A DNA stretch of 64,000 bases from Mycolicibacterium neoaurum ATCC 25795 (GCF_000691525.1 NZ_JMDW01000010.1:248001-312000); one strand, 5' to 3'. Positions 8,309 to 18,646 are shown, counted from the first letter of the stretch. Made by a program: numbers and translations. The notes: generated by a model not told the origin, from the sequence alone.

Positions 8309-10483
8309 TCAGCGCCGCCGCTGCCAGAACCTCTTGCGGGGTTCGCGAGCTGTGAGTGGAGTTGTCGAAAAAGGAGTGTGCTCCGACGCTGCGGCAGCTT
8401 CGGTTTCAGCGCTGTCGTCGGCCTCGGCAGTGTCCTCGGTTTCGGCAGTTTCCTCGGATTCCGGCTGTTCGCTTTCCTCGGCTTCAACCGATTCCTCGGA
8501 CTCAGCAGCCGGTTCGATCCCTTGGACCGCCAGCAGCTCGGCCTCCGGACCGGTCGGCAACGCGTCGTCTTCGTCGGCGGCTGCGTCGTCATCGGCGGGC
8601 TCGCTGTCCTGCACAGCCTCGGAAGTCGGTTCAGCGGTGGAATCAGACTCCGCCGACTCGGACTCCGAGGACTCCGACTCCTCGTCCTCAGCAGTCTCGA
8701 CCGACTCAGCCTCAGCCTCGTCGGCACCCTCGACCTCACCAATCTCGCCCTCACCCGCAGCATCGGGCTCGACATCGGTCACCGCCAGCAGCTCGGCCTC
8801 CGGACCGGACGGCAACGCATCGCCTTCATCGGCGGCTGCGTCGTCATCGGCCTCTGCCTCGACCGCGGAATCGCCCTCGTCGGCGGGCTCGGAAGCCGGC
8901 TCAACCGCGGAATCGGACTGGACCGCCTCAGCCTCAGCCTCGTCGGCACCCTCGACCTCACCAATCTCGCCCTTACCCGCAGCATCGGGCTCGACATCGG
9001 TCACCGCCAGCAGCTCGGCCTCCGGACCGGACGCCAACGCATCGCCTTCATCGGCAGCCGCGACTTTATCGGCAGCCGCCTCCGCCTCAGACTCACCGTC
9101 CTCGGCTCCCTCAGCCTCGTCGCCAACCTCGCCCTCACCCGCAGCATCGGGCTCGACATCGGTCACCGCCAGCAGCTCGGCCTCCGGACCGGACGCCAAC
9201 GCATCGCCTTCATCGGCAGCTGCGTCATCATCGGCAGCTGCCTCGGCCGCGGAATCGCCCTCGTCGGCGGGCTCGGAAACCGGCTCGGCGGCAGCCTCGG
9301 CCTCGAACTCATCGGCCGCTTCAGCCTCGGCAGAACCCTCGACCTCTTCGCCCTCGACCTCTTCGCCCTCGACCTCGTCACCGGTCGGTTCCGGCTCACC
9401 GTCGGACTCGGCCATCTCCAACACCGCGGTCTCGACGGCCACCTCATCGACATCGGCACGATCGGCCGCTTCGGCGACCTCGGCCTCTTGCTCGTCGAGG
9501 TTCACCTTCGTGTCCGGCGGATCTGCCACCGCCACCGCCCCCGCGGCGGCGGCACCGCTCGCGGCACCGGTCGTCGCGATCACCGCGGTATCCAAATCGT
9601 CCACGCTGACCTGCTGTGCCTGTTTACCGGCCAAAGTCTCGGGCGCCTCGCGGCCCTTGGGCGCGACCATGATGTAGACCACCGCACCGATGAAGACGAA
9701 CGTCGAGGTGAACGAATTGATCCGGATCCCGGCGATCAACGTCGCGGTATCGCTGCGCAACAACTCGACGCAGAACCGTCCGACGCAGTACCCGGCCACA
9801 TACAGTGCGAACAGCCTGCCATGGCCGAGGTTGAACCGCCGGTCTGCCCAGATGAGCAGCGCAAACACCAACAGGTTCCACAACAGTTCGTAGAGGAACG
9901 TCGGGTGCACAACACCGATGACCTGCCCGGTCGAGACACCGTTCAGCGTGTCGCGGAACCCGGCCGCATCACGGCGTTCGTAGATCTCCAGGCCCCACGG
10001 CACGGTCGTCGCGCGGCCGTACAGCTCCTGGTTGAAGTAGTTGCCGAGCCGGCCGATGGCCTGGGCCAGGATGATGCCCGGTGCGATCGCATCACCGAAC
10101 GCCGGCAACGGGATCCCGCGCTGCCGGCAGCCGATCCACGCGCCCACCGCACCCAACGCGACCGCACCCCAGATACCCAGGCCGCCGTCCCAGATGCGGA
10201 AGGCGGCGACCAGACCGGCGCCACCCTCACCGAAGTACGTGGGCCAGTCGGTCATCACGTGATAGAGCCGCCCACCGACCAGACCGAACGGCACCGCCCA
10301 GAGCGCGATGTCGTAGATCACTCCACGTTCACCACCGCGGGCCGCCCACCGGCGATCACCGATCACCAGCGCGGCGACGATGCCGGCGATGATGCACAGC
10401 GCATACGCCCGCAGCGGCACGCTGCCGATGAACCACACACCCTGATCCGGACTGGGGATATAGGCCAGCGTGGTCACCGTCAT
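8309..10483 (-). CDS. lgt: Prolipoprotein diacylglyceryl transferase with a ~440-residue acidic repeat tail
   Basis: A 724-residue membrane enzyme that transfers diacylglycerol to the lipobox Cys of prelipoproteins. The first ~280 residues are a complete multi-helix Lgt core with FRIWDGGLGIWGAV and the signature AQAIGRLGNYFNQELYGR. From about residue 282 to the end there is a very acidic Ala/Glu/Asp/Ser-rich extension, presumably cytoplasmic, ending in the basic RKRFWQRRR. M. tuberculosis Lgt is about 468 residues with a shorter acidic tail, so this one is greatly expanded. The ATG overlaps the trpA stop (ATGA), suggesting translational coupling. Confidence 0.95.
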   Translation of the reverse strand: MTVTTLAYIPSPDQGVWFIGSVPLRAYALCIIAGIVAALVIGDRRWAARGGERGVIYDIALWAVPFGLVGGRLYHVMTDWPTYFGEGGAGLVAAFRIWDGGLGIWGAVALGAVGAWIGCRQRGIPLPAFGDAIAPGIILAQAIGRLGNYFNQELYGRATTVPWGLEIYERRDAAGFRDTLNGVSTGQVIGVVHPTFLYELLWNLLVFALLIWADRRFNLGHGRLFALYVAGYCVGRFCVELLRSDTATLIAGIRINSFTSTFVFIGAVVYIMVAPKGREAPETLAGKQAQQVSVDDLDTAVIATTGAASGAAAAGAVAVADPPDTKVNLDEQEAEVAEAADRADVDEVAVETAVLEMAESDGEPEPTGDEVEGEEVEGEEVEGSAEAEAADEFEAEAAAEPVSEPADEGDSAAEAAADDDAAADEGDALASGPEAELLAVTDVEPDAAGEGEVGDEAEGAEDGESEAEAAADKVAAADEGDALASGPEAELLAVTDVEPDAAGKGEIGEVEGADEAEAEAVQSDSAVEPASEPADEGDSAVEAEADDDAAADEGDALPSGPEAELLAVTDVEPDAAGEGEIGEVEGADEAEAESVETAEDEESESSESESAESDSTAEPTSEAVQDSEPADDDAAADEDDALPTGPEAELLAVQGIEPAAESEESVEAEESEQPESEETAETEDTAEADDSAETEAAAASEHTPFSTTPLTAREPRKRFWQRRR
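8530..9210 (-). repeat. Imperfect in-frame repeats in the Lgt tail
   Basis: The motif GPEAELLAVTDVEPDAAG or a close variant occurs four times in the Lgt extension, preceded each time by (A)DE(G/D)DAL(A/P)(S/T). The DNA copies lie near 8541, 8796, 9018 and 9180, so spacing is 255, 222 and 162 nt, all multiples of three. Spacers are Ala/Glu/Asp-rich. The pattern suggests repeated in-frame duplication and loss. Confidence 0.85.
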
Positions 10484-11268
10484 GCGCGAACCGCCTGCCG
10501 CACGCCATCGGCCAATTCGGTGGTCAGTGTCCGCAGCGCATCGACACCGTCGTCCAATGCCGACACCAGGGCCGAGCCGACGATGACACCGTCGGCGTAG
10601 GACGCGATCTCGGCCGCCTGCTGTCCCGACCGCACGCCGAGCCCGACCCCCACCGGGATATCCGAGATGGCCTTGACCCGACTCACGAGCTCCGGTGCGG
10701 CGTTGGACACCGCGTCACGCGCGCCGGTGACGCCCATCGTCGAGGCGGCGTAGACGAATCCACTCGAGGCCTGCACGGTCGCGGCCAGCCGCTCCGGGGT
10801 CGAGGACGGCGCCACGAGAAAGATACGGTCCAAACCGTTGGACTCCGATGCCGCGATCCAGTCATCGGCCTCGTCAGGAATCAGGTCCGGGGTGATCAAA
10901 CCGAGCCCGCCGGCGTTGGCCAGATCGCGGGCAAATGCGTCGACGCCCTTGCGCAGCACCGGATTCCAATAGGTCATCACCACCGCGGCACCACCGGCAC
11001 TGCTGATCGCCTCGACGGCCCGCAACGCATCGTGCACACGCACGCCGCCGGCCAAGGCCACCTCGGTGGCGCGGGCGATCGTCGGTCCGTCCATCCCTGG
11101 ATCCGAGTACGCCACGCCGACTTCGACGATGTCACAACCGGATTCGACCAGCGCCGTCATCGCCTCGATCGAGGTGTCCACATCGGGGAATCCCGTCGGG
11201 AGATAACCGATCAGTGCCGCACGACCCTCGGTGCGGCAGGTCTCGAACACCGACGACAATCGGCTCAC
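10480..11268 (-). CDS. trpA: Tryptophan synthase alpha subunit
   Basis: A 262-residue TIM-barrel enzyme that cleaves indole-3-glycerol phosphate to indole and glyceraldehyde 3-phosphate and channels indole to TrpB. The catalytic acids sit at the family positions: E49 in [13 protein letters not shown] and D60 in GMDGP. The phosphate-binding GVGLGVRS segment is present. The GTG start overlaps the trpB stop as GTGA, and the stop overlaps the lgt ATG. It belongs to the trpE to lgt transcription unit. Confidence 0.97.
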   Translation of the reverse strand: MSRLSSVFETCRTEGRAALIGYLPTGFPDVDTSIEAMTALVESGCDIVEVGVAYSDPGMDGPTIARATEVALAGGVRVHDALRAVEAISSAGGAAVVMTYWNPVLRKGVDAFARDLANAGGLGLITPDLIPDEADDWIAASESNGLDRIFLVAPSSTPERLAATVQASSGFVYAASTMGVTGARDAVSNAAPELVSRVKAISDIPVGVGLGVRSGQQAAEIASYADGVIVGSALVSALDDGVDALRTLTTELADGVRQAVRA

Positions 11269-12518
11269 GCGTCATCCCCCAGCAACCCGAACCATTTGGC
11301 GGCCGTCTCGACATCCTTGTCACCGCGGCCCGACACATTCACCAGGATGATCGCCGACGGACCCAGCTCGGCGGCAAGCTTGACCGCACCGGCCACCGCG
11401 TGGGCCGATTCGATGGCCGGGATGATCCCCTCGGTGCGACACAACAGCGAAAAGGCGTCCATCGCTTCGGTATCGGTGATCGGCCGGTATTCGGCGCGTC
11501 CGACATCCTTGAGCAGCGCGTGCTCGGGCCCCACGCCCGGATAGTCCAGGCCCGCGGAGATCGAGTGCGACTCGATGGTCTGACCGTCCTCGTCCTGCAG
11601 CAGGTAGGAGAACGATCCCTGGAACGCACCGGGTGAACCGCCGGTGAAGGTCGCCGCATGCCGACCGGTCTCCACACCGTCACCGGCGGCCTCGAAACCG
11701 ATCAACCGGACACCCGGATCATCGATGAAGGCGTGGAAGATGCCGATGGCGTTGGACCCGCCGCCGACGCACGCGGCGATCGCGTCGGGCAACCTGCCGG
11801 CCTGCTCCTGGATCTGGACCCGGGACTCCAAACCGATGATCCGCTGGAAATCGCGAACCATGAGCGGGAACGGGTGCGGTCCGGCGGCGGTGCCGAACGC
11901 GTAGTAGGTGTTGTCGGCGTTGGCCACCCAGTCACGGAACGTCTCGTTGATGGCGTCCTTGAGCGTGGCCGAACCCGACTCCACCGCCACCACTCGCGCA
12001 CCCAGTAATCGCATCCGAGCCACGTTGAGTGCCTGCCGAGCGGTGTCAACCGCGCCCATGTAGATGACGCACTCCAACCCCAGCAGCGCACATGCCGTCG
12101 CGGTCGCGACACCGTGCTGACCGGCTCCGGTCTCGGCGATCACCCGGGTCTTGCCCATCTGACGGGCCAGCAGTGCCTGCCCGAGCACATTGTTGATCTT
12201 GTGAGATCCGGTGTGGTTGAGGTCTTCTCGCTTCAGGAAGATCCGCGCACCACCGACGTGGCGGCTCAGGTTCTCCGCTTCGTACATCGGCGAGGGACGT
12301 CCGCTGTAATGACGCTGCAACCGGTCCAGCTCATCGAGGAAGGTCTGATCGCTGCGCGCCTTCTCATACGCGGCGGTGACCTCCTCGATGACGGCCATCA
12401 GCGCCTCGGGTACCAGCCGGCCCCCGTAGGCACCGAAATGCCCTCTGGCATCGGGATCGTGGCTGGTCGGTTCGGCCAGTGCAGCACTGGTGTTCGGCAA
12501 TCCGGAGATATCGCCCAT
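11265..12518 (-). CDS. trpB: Tryptophan synthase beta subunit
   Basis: A 417-residue PLP enzyme that condenses indole with serine. The PLP lysine is K107 in HTGSHKINN, and the glycine-rich phosphate loop [10 protein letters not shown] and the [12 protein letters not shown] segment are intact. The ATG at 12518 was chosen over a start 39 codons upstream because the shorter form matches the usual mycobacterial length and has AGAGG upstream. It follows trpC by 40 nt and overlaps trpA by 4 nt. Confidence 0.97.
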   Translation of the reverse strand: MGDISGLPNTSAALAEPTSHDPDARGHFGAYGGRLVPEALMAVIEEVTAAYEKARSDQTFLDELDRLQRHYSGRPSPMYEAENLSRHVGGARIFLKREDLNHTGSHKINNVLGQALLARQMGKTRVIAETGAGQHGVATATACALLGLECVIYMGAVDTARQALNVARMRLLGARVVAVESGSATLKDAINETFRDWVANADNTYYAFGTAAGPHPFPLMVRDFQRIIGLESRVQIQEQAGRLPDAIAACVGGGSNAIGIFHAFIDDPGVRLIGFEAAGDGVETGRHAATFTGGSPGAFQGSFSYLLQDEDGQTIESHSISAGLDYPGVGPEHALLKDVGRAEYRPITDTEAMDAFSLLCRTEGIIPAIESAHAVAGAVKLAAELGPSAIILVNVSGRGDKDVETAAKWFGLLGDDA

Positions 12519-12558
12519 GTTCACATCGCCTCTTCGAGTGCGCGGCTCATCGGTTGAG

Positions 12559-13374
12559 TCAGCGGGCAGGTTTCGGGCATGACGGGTGCGCACCCGCGGT
12601 GACCAGCTCTGATACCGCCCCGCGCGGGTCGCCACTGGTCACCAGGCCCTCGCCGACCAGGACCGCATCGGCACCCGCACCGGCATAGGCCAGCAGATCG
12701 GCGGTACCGCGGACACCTGATTCGGCGATCCGGATCACGTCGGTCGGCAGACCGGGGGCGATCCGGGCGAAGCAATCCCTGTCGACCTCGAGGGTCTTCA
12801 GGTCGCGGGCATTGACACCGATGACGGTTGCCCCGGCGTCGAGCGCTCGGTTGGCCTCGTCCTCGGTGTGCACCTCGACAAGGGCGGTCATCCCGAGCGA
12901 TTCGGTGCGATCGAGCATCGACTCCAGCGCCCGCTGTTCCAACGCCGCGACGATCAGCAGCAGCATGTCCGCACCGTGGGCGCGCGCCTCATGGATCTGA
13001 TACGGCCCGACGATGAAATCCTTGCGCAACACGGGGATCGACACCGCGGCACGGACCGCGTCCAGATCATCGAGCGATCCGTGGAAACGTCGCTCCTCGG
13101 TCAACACGCTGATGATGCGGGCGCCACCGTCCTCATAGGCCGTCGCCAGCTGCGCCGGATCCGCGATCGAGGCGAGCTCGCCGCGCGAAGGGCTGGCCCG
13201 CTTGACCTCGGCGATCACTGCGATGCCGGGAGCCCGCAGGGCCGCCATCACATCCAGCGCGGGGCGCGCATCCTTGGCCCGCTGCTTGATATCGGCGAAG
13301 CTGACCGCGGCTTCCCGGGTGGCAACGTCGGCGCGGACTCCTTCGATGATGGAGTCGAGCACGGTCGCCGTCAT
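12559..13374 (-). CDS. trpC: Indole-3-glycerol phosphate synthase
   Basis: A 271-residue TIM barrel that closes the indole ring of CdRP. Family motifs: [12 protein letters not shown] with the catalytic Lys, the [12 protein letters not shown] loop, [21 protein letters not shown], and [13 protein letters not shown]. The ATG at 13374 is preceded by AAAGGA and gives the standard length; upstream in-frame starts would add 24 unconserved residues. No trpF or trpD is in this operon, as usual in mycobacteria, where PriA covers the TrpF reaction. Confidence 0.96.
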   Translation of the reverse strand: MTATVLDSIIEGVRADVATREAAVSFADIKQRAKDARPALDVMAALRAPGIAVIAEVKRASPSRGELASIADPAQLATAYEDGGARIISVLTEERRFHGSLDDLDAVRAAVSIPVLRKDFIVGPYQIHEARAHGADMLLLIVAALEQRALESMLDRTESLGMTALVEVHTEDEANRALDAGATVIGVNARDLKTLEVDRDCFARIAPGLPTDVIRIAESGVRGTADLLAYAGAGADAVLVGEGLVTSGDPRGAVSELVTAGAHPSCPKPAR

Positions 13375-13442
13375 TGGCCTTGGTCCTTTGCGATCGGTCG
13401 GAGCGTTCCCATGAAGGTTAGTCGCCATCGCTGCACCTGCCA

Positions 13443-14090
13443 TCACCGACCCTTGTTGTCCGGTTCGCCACCCGGTTCCCTCTGCTCATCCGCCGACGCC
13501 GGTGCCGGTTCCACCGTGGGATCGGCCCCCTCGTCGATGGCATCCCACATGGTCCGCTCCGACATGCCCGCCGTAACGTCGGCAGTCTCACCGCGTACCG
13601 CCTCACGGCGCGCTGCCGGCGCCGCGTAGCGCGCCCCGGCCGTCGTGCCGGTACCCGCCGAACGCATCAAGATCACCGCTGCGACCAGCGTGATCACCGC
13701 CGCGAGCAGCGCTGTGCCCGCGCCGGCATGGAACCGCTGCGAGCCCACCAGGTCCGCGACCTGCACCCCCGCCAGCCCTGCGGCGCGCACCGCGATGTCG
13801 TGAACCACCCACTGACTGACACCCAGATATCCGATCCCGGCACTGCACGCGGCCACCAACACGGCCACCGCCCGCAGCAACCGTCCCCGCACCGCCAGTG
13901 CGACGACGGCGGCGGCCAGCAGCACCAGTGCAAGTGGCACCAGTGCGGTCGACCAGGCGGCGCCATTGAGCGTCGTGGTCTTCGGCTGGCCGAGACCGTC
14001 GGCCGAATTGATCTGCACCCACGGCAACCGGGAGGCCACCCAGAGTGCGAGAGCGCCGAGAACCAGCAACCCCTGCGCGGCCCTGATCAT
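13443..14090 (-). CDS. TIGR02234-type membrane protein of the trp operon
   Basis: A 215-residue protein with four predicted membrane helices (about 5-22, 48-66, 72-95 and 125-142). The first loop holds the SRLPWVQI pattern, and a long hydrophilic C-terminal tail follows. It sits between trpE and trpC exactly where M. tuberculosis has Rv1610, a trp-region conserved membrane protein of unknown role. Its ATG overlaps the trpE stop (ATGA), so it is co-translated. Suggested roles such as tryptophan or anthranilate transport are guesses. Confidence 0.9.
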   Translation of the reverse strand: MIRAAQGLLVLGALALWVASRLPWVQINSADGLGQPKTTTLNGAAWSTALVPLALVLLAAAVVALAVRGRLLRAVAVLVAACSAGIGYLGVSQWVVHDIAVRAAGLAGVQVADLVGSQRFHAGAGTALLAAVITLVAAVILMRSAGTGTTAGARYAAPAARREAVRGETADVTAGMSERTMWDAIDEGADPTVEPAPASADEQREPGGEPDNKGR

Positions 14091-15640
14091 GACGTCTCGG
14101 TCTGCAGCGGCTCGCGCAGCGTCTCGGCAGCGGCAACGGCGGCCAGCACCGCCTTGGCCTTGTTGGTGGCCTCGTTGTACTCATAAGGGCCGTTGGAGTC
14201 GGCGACGACTCCCCCGCCGGCCTGGACATAGGCGGTGCCGTTGCGCATCAGCGCGGTCCGGATGGCGATGGCGAAATCGGCGTTGCCGGCGAAATCGAGA
14301 TATCCGAGTACCCCGCCGTAAAGGCCGCGTCTGGTCAGCTCGACCTCCTCGATGAGCTCCATGGCCCGCACCTTGGGCGCACCGGACAGGGTGCCCGCCG
14401 GGAAGCACGCGGTGACGGCGTCGAGCGCGGTGCTGCCCTCGGCGAGCTGCCCGGTGACCGTGGACACCAGGTGCATGACGTGGCTGTAGCGCTCGATATG
14501 GCTGTAGTCCTCGACGCGGACCGTGCCGGGTTCCGACACCCGCCCCAGGTCATTGCGGCCAAGGTCCACCAGCATCAGGTGCTCGGCGCGTTCCTTCTCG
14601 TCGGCGAGCAGTTCCTTTTCCAGCAGCAGATCCTCTTCCTCGGTGTCCCCGCGCCACCGGGTACCGGCGATCGGATGGGTGGTCGCCTTGCCGTCGACGA
14701 CGGTGACCAGCGCCTCCGGACTGGACCCGACCACCGAAAAGTCAAGTCCGCCTTGGGCGTCGGGCACATTGAGCAGGTACATGTACGGGCTGGGGTTGGT
14801 GGCGCGCAGCATCCGGTAGACGTCGAGCGGGTCTGCGGTGGTGGTCATCTCGAAACGCTGCGAGGGCACCACCTGGAAGGCCTCACCGGCCTCGATATCG
14901 CCGACCAGCTTCTCGACGATGGCGGTGTACTCCTCGACGCTGCGTTGCGCCCGGTACTGCGGGACCGGCCTGCTGAAGGTGGCGACGCTGGATCCCAGCG
15001 GCTCGGCCAGCGCGGCGGTCATCACGTCGAGGCGCCGCACCGCATCGTCATAGGCATCGTCGACGCGTTCGTCGGTGCCGTTCCAGTTCACCGCGTTGGC
15101 GATCAGGGTGATGGTGCCCTCGTGGTGGTCGACGGCGGCGATATCGGTGGCCAGCAACAGCAGCATGTCCGGCAGGCCGAGGTCGTCGGTGGCGTACTCG
15201 GGTAGCCGTTCCAACCGCCGCACCAGGTCATAGGCGAAGAACCCGACCAGGCCGGAGGACAGCGGCGGCAAGCCGGGCAGCGCGGCGGTGGCGAGTAGGT
15301 CCAGCGTCGTCCGCAGCGCGGCCAGCGGGTCGCCGCCCGACGGCGCCCCCTGCGGTGTGGTGCCCAGCCAGACTGCCTCGCCGTCGCGCACCGTCAGCGC
15401 CGACGGTGCGCCGGCACCGATGAACGACCAGCGCGACCAGGAGCGGCCGTTCTCCGCCGATTCGAGCAGGAACGTGCCCGGCCGGTTGGCGGCCAGCTTC
15501 CGGTAGGCCGACAGCGGGGTTTCGCTGTCGGCGAGCACCTTGCGGGTCACCGGCACCACACGATGGCCGGCGGCGAGGTCCCGGAAGTCCGCGCGCGCGG
15601 TCGTGACGGCCAGGGTGTCGGCGGGCGTTGGTCGTTGCAC
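14087..15640 (-). CDS. trpE: Anthranilate synthase component I
   Basis: A 517-residue chorismate-binding enzyme that makes anthranilate with ammonia from the glutamine amidotransferase subunit (not in this window). Visible: the N-terminal [18 protein letters not shown] segment involved in tryptophan feedback, then [43 protein letters not shown] and the C-terminal [18 protein letters not shown]. The GTG at 15640 was chosen because GGGAGGAT lies just upstream and the length matches the family; an upstream start at 15754 would run into the divergent bcpB gene. No tryptophan leader peptide fits in the 52-bp gap to bcpB. Confidence 0.96.
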   Translation of the reverse strand: MQRPTPADTLAVTTARADFRDLAAGHRVVPVTRKVLADSETPLSAYRKLAANRPGTFLLESAENGRSWSRWSFIGAGAPSALTVRDGEAVWLGTTPQGAPSGGDPLAALRTTLDLLATAALPGLPPLSSGLVGFFAYDLVRRLERLPEYATDDLGLPDMLLLLATDIAAVDHHEGTITLIANAVNWNGTDERVDDAYDDAVRRLDVMTAALAEPLGSSVATFSRPVPQYRAQRSVEEYTAIVEKLVGDIEAGEAFQVVPSQRFEMTTTADPLDVYRMLRATNPSPYMYLLNVPDAQGGLDFSVVGSSPEALVTVVDGKATTHPIAGTRWRGDTEEEDLLLEKELLADEKERAEHLMLVDLGRNDLGRVSEPGTVRVEDYSHIERYSHVMHLVSTVTGQLAEGSTALDAVTACFPAGTLSGAPKVRAMELIEEVELTRRGLYGGVLGYLDFAGNADFAIAIRTALMRNGTAYVQAGGGVVADSNGPYEYNEATNKAKAVLAAVAAAETLREPLQTETS

Positions 15641-15692
15641 GCGGCCAATCCTCCCAGACGCCGAACCCGTGCCGGGCGTAGCGTGGGCAGCC

Positions 15693-16157
15693 GTGACTCT
15701 TCTGAAGACCGGCGACCAGGTGGCCGAGTTCGAACTGCCCGACCAGACCGGCACACCCCGCAGCCTGACCGCGTTGCTGGCGGACGGTCCGATCGTGCTG
15801 TTCTTCTACCCCGCGGCCATGACACCGGGGTGCACCAAGGAGGCCTGTCACTTCCGCGACCTGGCGGGTGAGTTCGCCGCCGTCGGCGCCTCCCGGGTCG
15901 GCATCAGCACCGATCCGGTAGACAAGCAGGCCAAGTTCGCCGAGCAGCAGCGTTTCGACTACCCGCTGCTCTCTGATGCCGACGGCGCCGTCGCCGGCGC
16001 CTTCGGCGTCAAGCGCGGCCTGCTCGGCAAGTTCATGCCGGTCAAGCGCACGACGTTCGTGATCGACACCGACCGCCGGATCCTCGACGTCATCTCCAGC
16101 GAGCTCAGCATGGACACCCACGCCGACAAGGCACTCGAGGTCCTCAGGTCGCGTTGA
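15693..16157 (+). CDS. bcpB: Thiol peroxidase / peroxiredoxin of the Bcp (PrxQ) family
   Basis: A 154-residue cytosolic peroxiredoxin that reduces hydroperoxides. The peroxidatic Cys is C47 in [10 protein letters not shown] and the resolving Cys is C52, the close spacing typical of Bcp/PrxQ. Downstream are [17 protein letters not shown] and the conserved Arg in KRTTFVID. The GTG at 15693 gives the same length as M. tuberculosis BcpB, which also lies beside trpE. There is no strong RBS. It converges on the leuA-type gene with a 14-nt overlap. Confidence 0.92.
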   Translation: MTLLKTGDQVAEFELPDQTGTPRSLTALLADGPIVLFFYPAAMTPGCTKEACHFRDLAGEFAAVGASRVGISTDPVDKQAKFAEQQRFDYPLLSDADGAVAGAFGVKRGLLGKFMPVKRTTFVIDTDRRILDVISSELSMDTHADKALEVLRSR

Positions 16158-17811
16158 CCGCGTGCAGAACCGCCGCCATCGACGCACCGAGCACCGAATC
16201 GCTGCGCCCACACGACCAGCCGGCCCGGTGCTCCAGATAGCTGACGGCGGTGGCACCGACCGACTGCTGGGTGAGACTCAAGATCTCGACGGGACGCCCG
16301 GCGGTGGCCAGCGTCCGGGTGAGCGCCTCGACCGGCCCGATGCCATGGTGCGCGCCGGTGTGGATGCACCCGTCGACGACGAGGGTGATCTCGGTGGTCC
16401 CGTCGGCGCCGGTGTGCCAATCCTTGAGCTGTACCGGACCGTCCGCAGCCAGGTAGGCACCTTCGAACAGCGCCAGCAGTTCAGTGGAGTCGATCTCGAC
16501 CCCGCTCTGTTCGGTGCGTGCCTGCACGCGTCGAGCGAAATCCATCTGCAGCGGGCGCGGCAGGTCCAGCCCGTGGTCTGCCTGCAGCAGATAGGCGATA
16601 CCGCCCTTGCCGGACTGTGAGTTGACCCGGATCACGGCCTCGTAGGTGCGCCCGATATCGGCCGGGTCTATCGGCAGATATGGGACCCGCCAGTCGATTT
16701 CGCTTTCTGGACGGCCGGTCGCCGCAGCCCTGGCCCGATGCTCGGCCAGCCCCTTCTTGATGGCGTCCTGGTGGGTGCCGGAGAACGCCGTGTGCACCAG
16801 ATCGCCCACATATGGGTGTCGCTCGTGAATCGGCATCCGGGTGCAGTGGACGACCGTGCGGGCAACCTCGTCGATATCGGAGAAGTCGATCTTCGGGTCG
16901 ACGCCCTGGGCATAAAGGTTCAGCGCCAGCGTGGCGATGTCGACATTGCCGGTCCGTTCGCCGTTGCCGAAAACGCAGCCCTCGACCCGCTGCGCGCCGG
17001 CCAGTACCGCGAGTTCGGCACAGGCAATCCCGGTTCCGCGATCGTTGTGCGGGTGCACCGAGAGGATGACGCTGTCCCGGCGGGCCATGTTGCGGTGCAT
17101 GTATTCGATCTGATCGGCATAGACATTGGGCGAGGCAACCTCGACGGTCGCCGGCAGGTTCAGGATCACCGGTCGATCGGGAGTCGCCGACCACAGCTGC
17201 GTCATGGCATCGCAGATCTCCAGGACGTAGTCCGGTTCGGTCAGGTTGAAGACCTCAGGGGAGAACTCGAAGCGGATACCGGGGCGCTCTCCGACCAGCT
17301 CGAGCACATCGCGACCGCCGGCGAGGATCAGCTCACGCAGCTCGGCACGGTCCTTGCCCAGCACTGCGGTCCGCCACGTCGGGGCGGTCGCGGTGTACAG
17401 GTGGATGACCACATCGTTGCCGATACCGCGTACCGATTCCACGGTGCGCTCGATGAGGTCACGCCTGGCCGGGGTGAACACCACGATGGTGACGTCCGAC
17501 GGTGCGATATCGGATTCGGCGATGAGTCGGACGAAGTCGTAATCGGTCTGCGACGCGGACGGATACCCCACCTCGATTTCCTTGTACCCCATGGCGACCA
17601 GCAGTTCGAAGAACCGTTTCTTGCGCGCGGGGTCCATGGGTTCGGCGAGCGCCTGATTGCCGTCGCGCAGATCGACCGGCACCCACAGCGGCGCTTCGAC
17701 GAGTCTGGCATCGGGCCAGTGACGTTGCCGCAATGGAACTTCCACACGATCGTAGATATCGGTGTAGCGGTGCCACGGCATCGGAGACGGTTGTTGACGG
17801 TTCCAGTTCAC
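16144..17811 (-). CDS. leuA: 2-isopropylmalate synthase (LeuA-type), probably an extra copy at the trp-his junction
   Basis: A 555-residue enzyme condensing acetyl-CoA with 2-ketoisovalerate, the first leucine-specific step. The catalytic DLRDGNQAL (D50), the metal-binding [11 protein letters not shown] and [10 protein letters not shown], and [13 protein letters not shown] are all present, with a C-terminal regulatory-type domain. It is shorter than M. tuberculosis LeuA (644 residues) and visibly diverged from it (for example [18 protein letters not shown]). The GTG at 17811 has AAGGA 8 nt upstream. Mycobacterial leuA normally lies elsewhere, so this may be a second isozyme or the only copy, moved. 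A leucine-rich leader peptide precedes it. Confidence 0.88.
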   Translation of the reverse strand: MNWNRQQPSPMPWHRYTDIYDRVEVPLRQRHWPDARLVEAPLWVPVDLRDGNQALAEPMDPARKKRFFELLVAMGYKEIEVGYPSASQTDYDFVRLIAESDIAPSDVTIVVFTPARRDLIERTVESVRGIGNDVVIHLYTATAPTWRTAVLGKDRAELRELILAGGRDVLELVGERPGIRFEFSPEVFNLTEPDYVLEICDAMTQLWSATPDRPVILNLPATVEVASPNVYADQIEYMHRNMARRDSVILSVHPHNDRGTGIACAELAVLAGAQRVEGCVFGNGERTGNVDIATLALNLYAQGVDPKIDFSDIDEVARTVVHCTRMPIHERHPYVGDLVHTAFSGTHQDAIKKGLAEHRARAAATGRPESEIDWRVPYLPIDPADIGRTYEAVIRVNSQSGKGGIAYLLQADHGLDLPRPLQMDFARRVQARTEQSGVEIDSTELLALFEGAYLAADGPVQLKDWHTGADGTTEITLVVDGCIHTGAHHGIGPVEALTRTLATAGRPVEILSLTQQSVGATAVSYLEHRAGWSCGRSDSVLGASMAAVLHAVNAT

Positions 17812-17826
17812 GAGCGTTTTCCTTGT

Positions 17827-17894
17827 CGGTCGGTCAGAGTTCCGACCGGCGCGACGAAGCCCCACGACAGGGGGCCGGTCAGTCAGACCCTGTC
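17827..17894 (-). promoter_or_regulatory. Leucine attenuator / leader RNA of the leuA-type gene
   Basis: Three overlapping pairings are visible on the transcribed strand. A: GACAGGG (17894-17888, inside the leader ORF) with CCCTGTC (17872-17866). B: GACCGGC (17880-17874) with GCCGGTC (17850-17844), enclosing CCCC/GGGG. C: CGGTCGG (17848-17842) with CCGACCG (17833-17827), ending 15 nt before the leuA GTG. A conflicts with B, and B shares bases with C. A ribosome reaching the leader stop would cover A-left and favour B; one stalled at the Leu codons would free A and C. Leader-peptide control of leuA is known in actinobacteria. Which hairpin terminates is inference, as no U-tract is present. Confidence 0.72.
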
Positions 17895-17924
17895 GAGGCG
17901 ACGAAGGAGAAGCTGGCGCGTCAT
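17883..17924 (-). CDS. Leucine-rich leader peptide (attenuator), 13 residues
   Basis: ATG ACG CGC CAG CTT CTC, then CTT CGT CGC CTC, then GAC AGG GTC TGA, giving [13 protein letters not shown]. Four of 13 residues are Leu, three of them consecutive, and the ORF stops 71 nt before the leuA-type gene. Its 3' end forms the left arm of the first leader hairpin. There is no Shine-Dalgarno before the ATG, so it may start at or near the transcript 5' end. Confidence 0.72.
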   Translation of the reverse strand: MTRQLLLRRLDRV

Positions 17925-17974
17925 GATGGCTAGACTGTACACGACTCCTCAGACAAGTAGAGAGGTCGCCACAG

Positions 17975-18646
17975 ATGGTGATTCAGGTGCAACGACACCC
18001 GCTGGCGGCACAAGCCGCCGAACTGCTGTTGAACCGGATCCGCGACGGTGAATGGCCGCTCGGGCATCGGATACCCGGTGAGACAACGCTTGCCGCCCAA
18101 TTGGGCGTGGGGCGCTCAACCGTGCGCGAGGCCATCCGAGAACTCGCCGGCCGTGGTGTCCTCGAAAGCAGGCAGGGTGCCGGTGTGTTCGTCACCGCAC
18201 TGGACACCGCCGAGGACTGGGACGTCGTCCTGCGCCGCGCCACCATCGCGACAGTCGTGGAGGCGCGCATCGCGATCGAGTCCGAGGCGGCTGCGCTGGC
18301 CGCCGGTCGTCGGACACCGGCGGATCTGCGGGAGATCCGCCGCACGCTGGCCGCTCGCGGCGTGGAAGGCCGCTCGATCCCCGACCACGTCGACGCCGAT
18401 ATGGCGTTTCACCGCGCGGTGATCGCGGCCGCACACAACGAGGTGCTCCTGGGCCTGTTCGACGCCTTCCTGCCGCGCTTGCGTGCCGCCATGATCGACA
18501 TGCTCAGGATCGCACCCGTGGCCAGTGCGGCCGCCGACCACGATTGCCACCGCGAACTGGCCGACGCCATCACCGCACGCTCCCCCGCTGCCGCGTCCGC
18601 GGCCAGCCGAACCCACCTGAGCACACTGCAGGAGACCTTCTCATGA
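17975..18646 (+). CDS. GntR-family (FadR/FCD subfamily) transcriptional regulator
   Basis: A 223-residue regulator with an N-terminal winged helix-turn-helix ([37 protein letters not shown], about residues 37-73; quoted here in part as [14 protein letters not shown]) and an all-helical FCD effector domain with metal-type ligands D(H)VDADMAFH and a later His in DCHREL. FCD regulators usually sense organic or amino acids. AGAGAGG lies 9 nt before the ATG. It is divergent from the leuA leader (50 bp between them) and overlaps the ABC ATPase by ATGA, so it probably controls that gene and itself; control of leuA is possible but unproven. Confidence 0.9.
   Translation: MVIQVQRHPLAAQAAELLLNRIRDGEWPLGHRIPGETTLAAQLGVGRSTVREAIRELAGRGVLESRQGAGVFVTALDTAEDWDVVLRRATIATVVEARIAIESEAAALAAGRRTPADLREIRRTLAARGVEGRSIPDHVDADMAFHRAVIAAAHNEVLLGLFDAFLPRLRAAMIDMLRIAPVASAAADHDCHRELADAITARSPAAASAASRTHLSTLQETFS

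Noticed and set aside
8040-10600. Two long rightward open frames (545 and 765 codons) rich in Ser/Ala or Leu/Arg opposite lgt
   Set aside because: They are shadows of the repetitive Glu/Ala tail of Lgt. They lack an RBS, have low-complexity composition, and the minus-strand frame has clear Lgt motifs.
15547-15692. Possible tryptophan leader peptide before trpE
   Set aside because: The start-to-start gap to bcpB is only 52 bp and contains no short ORF with Trp codons ahead of a hairpin.
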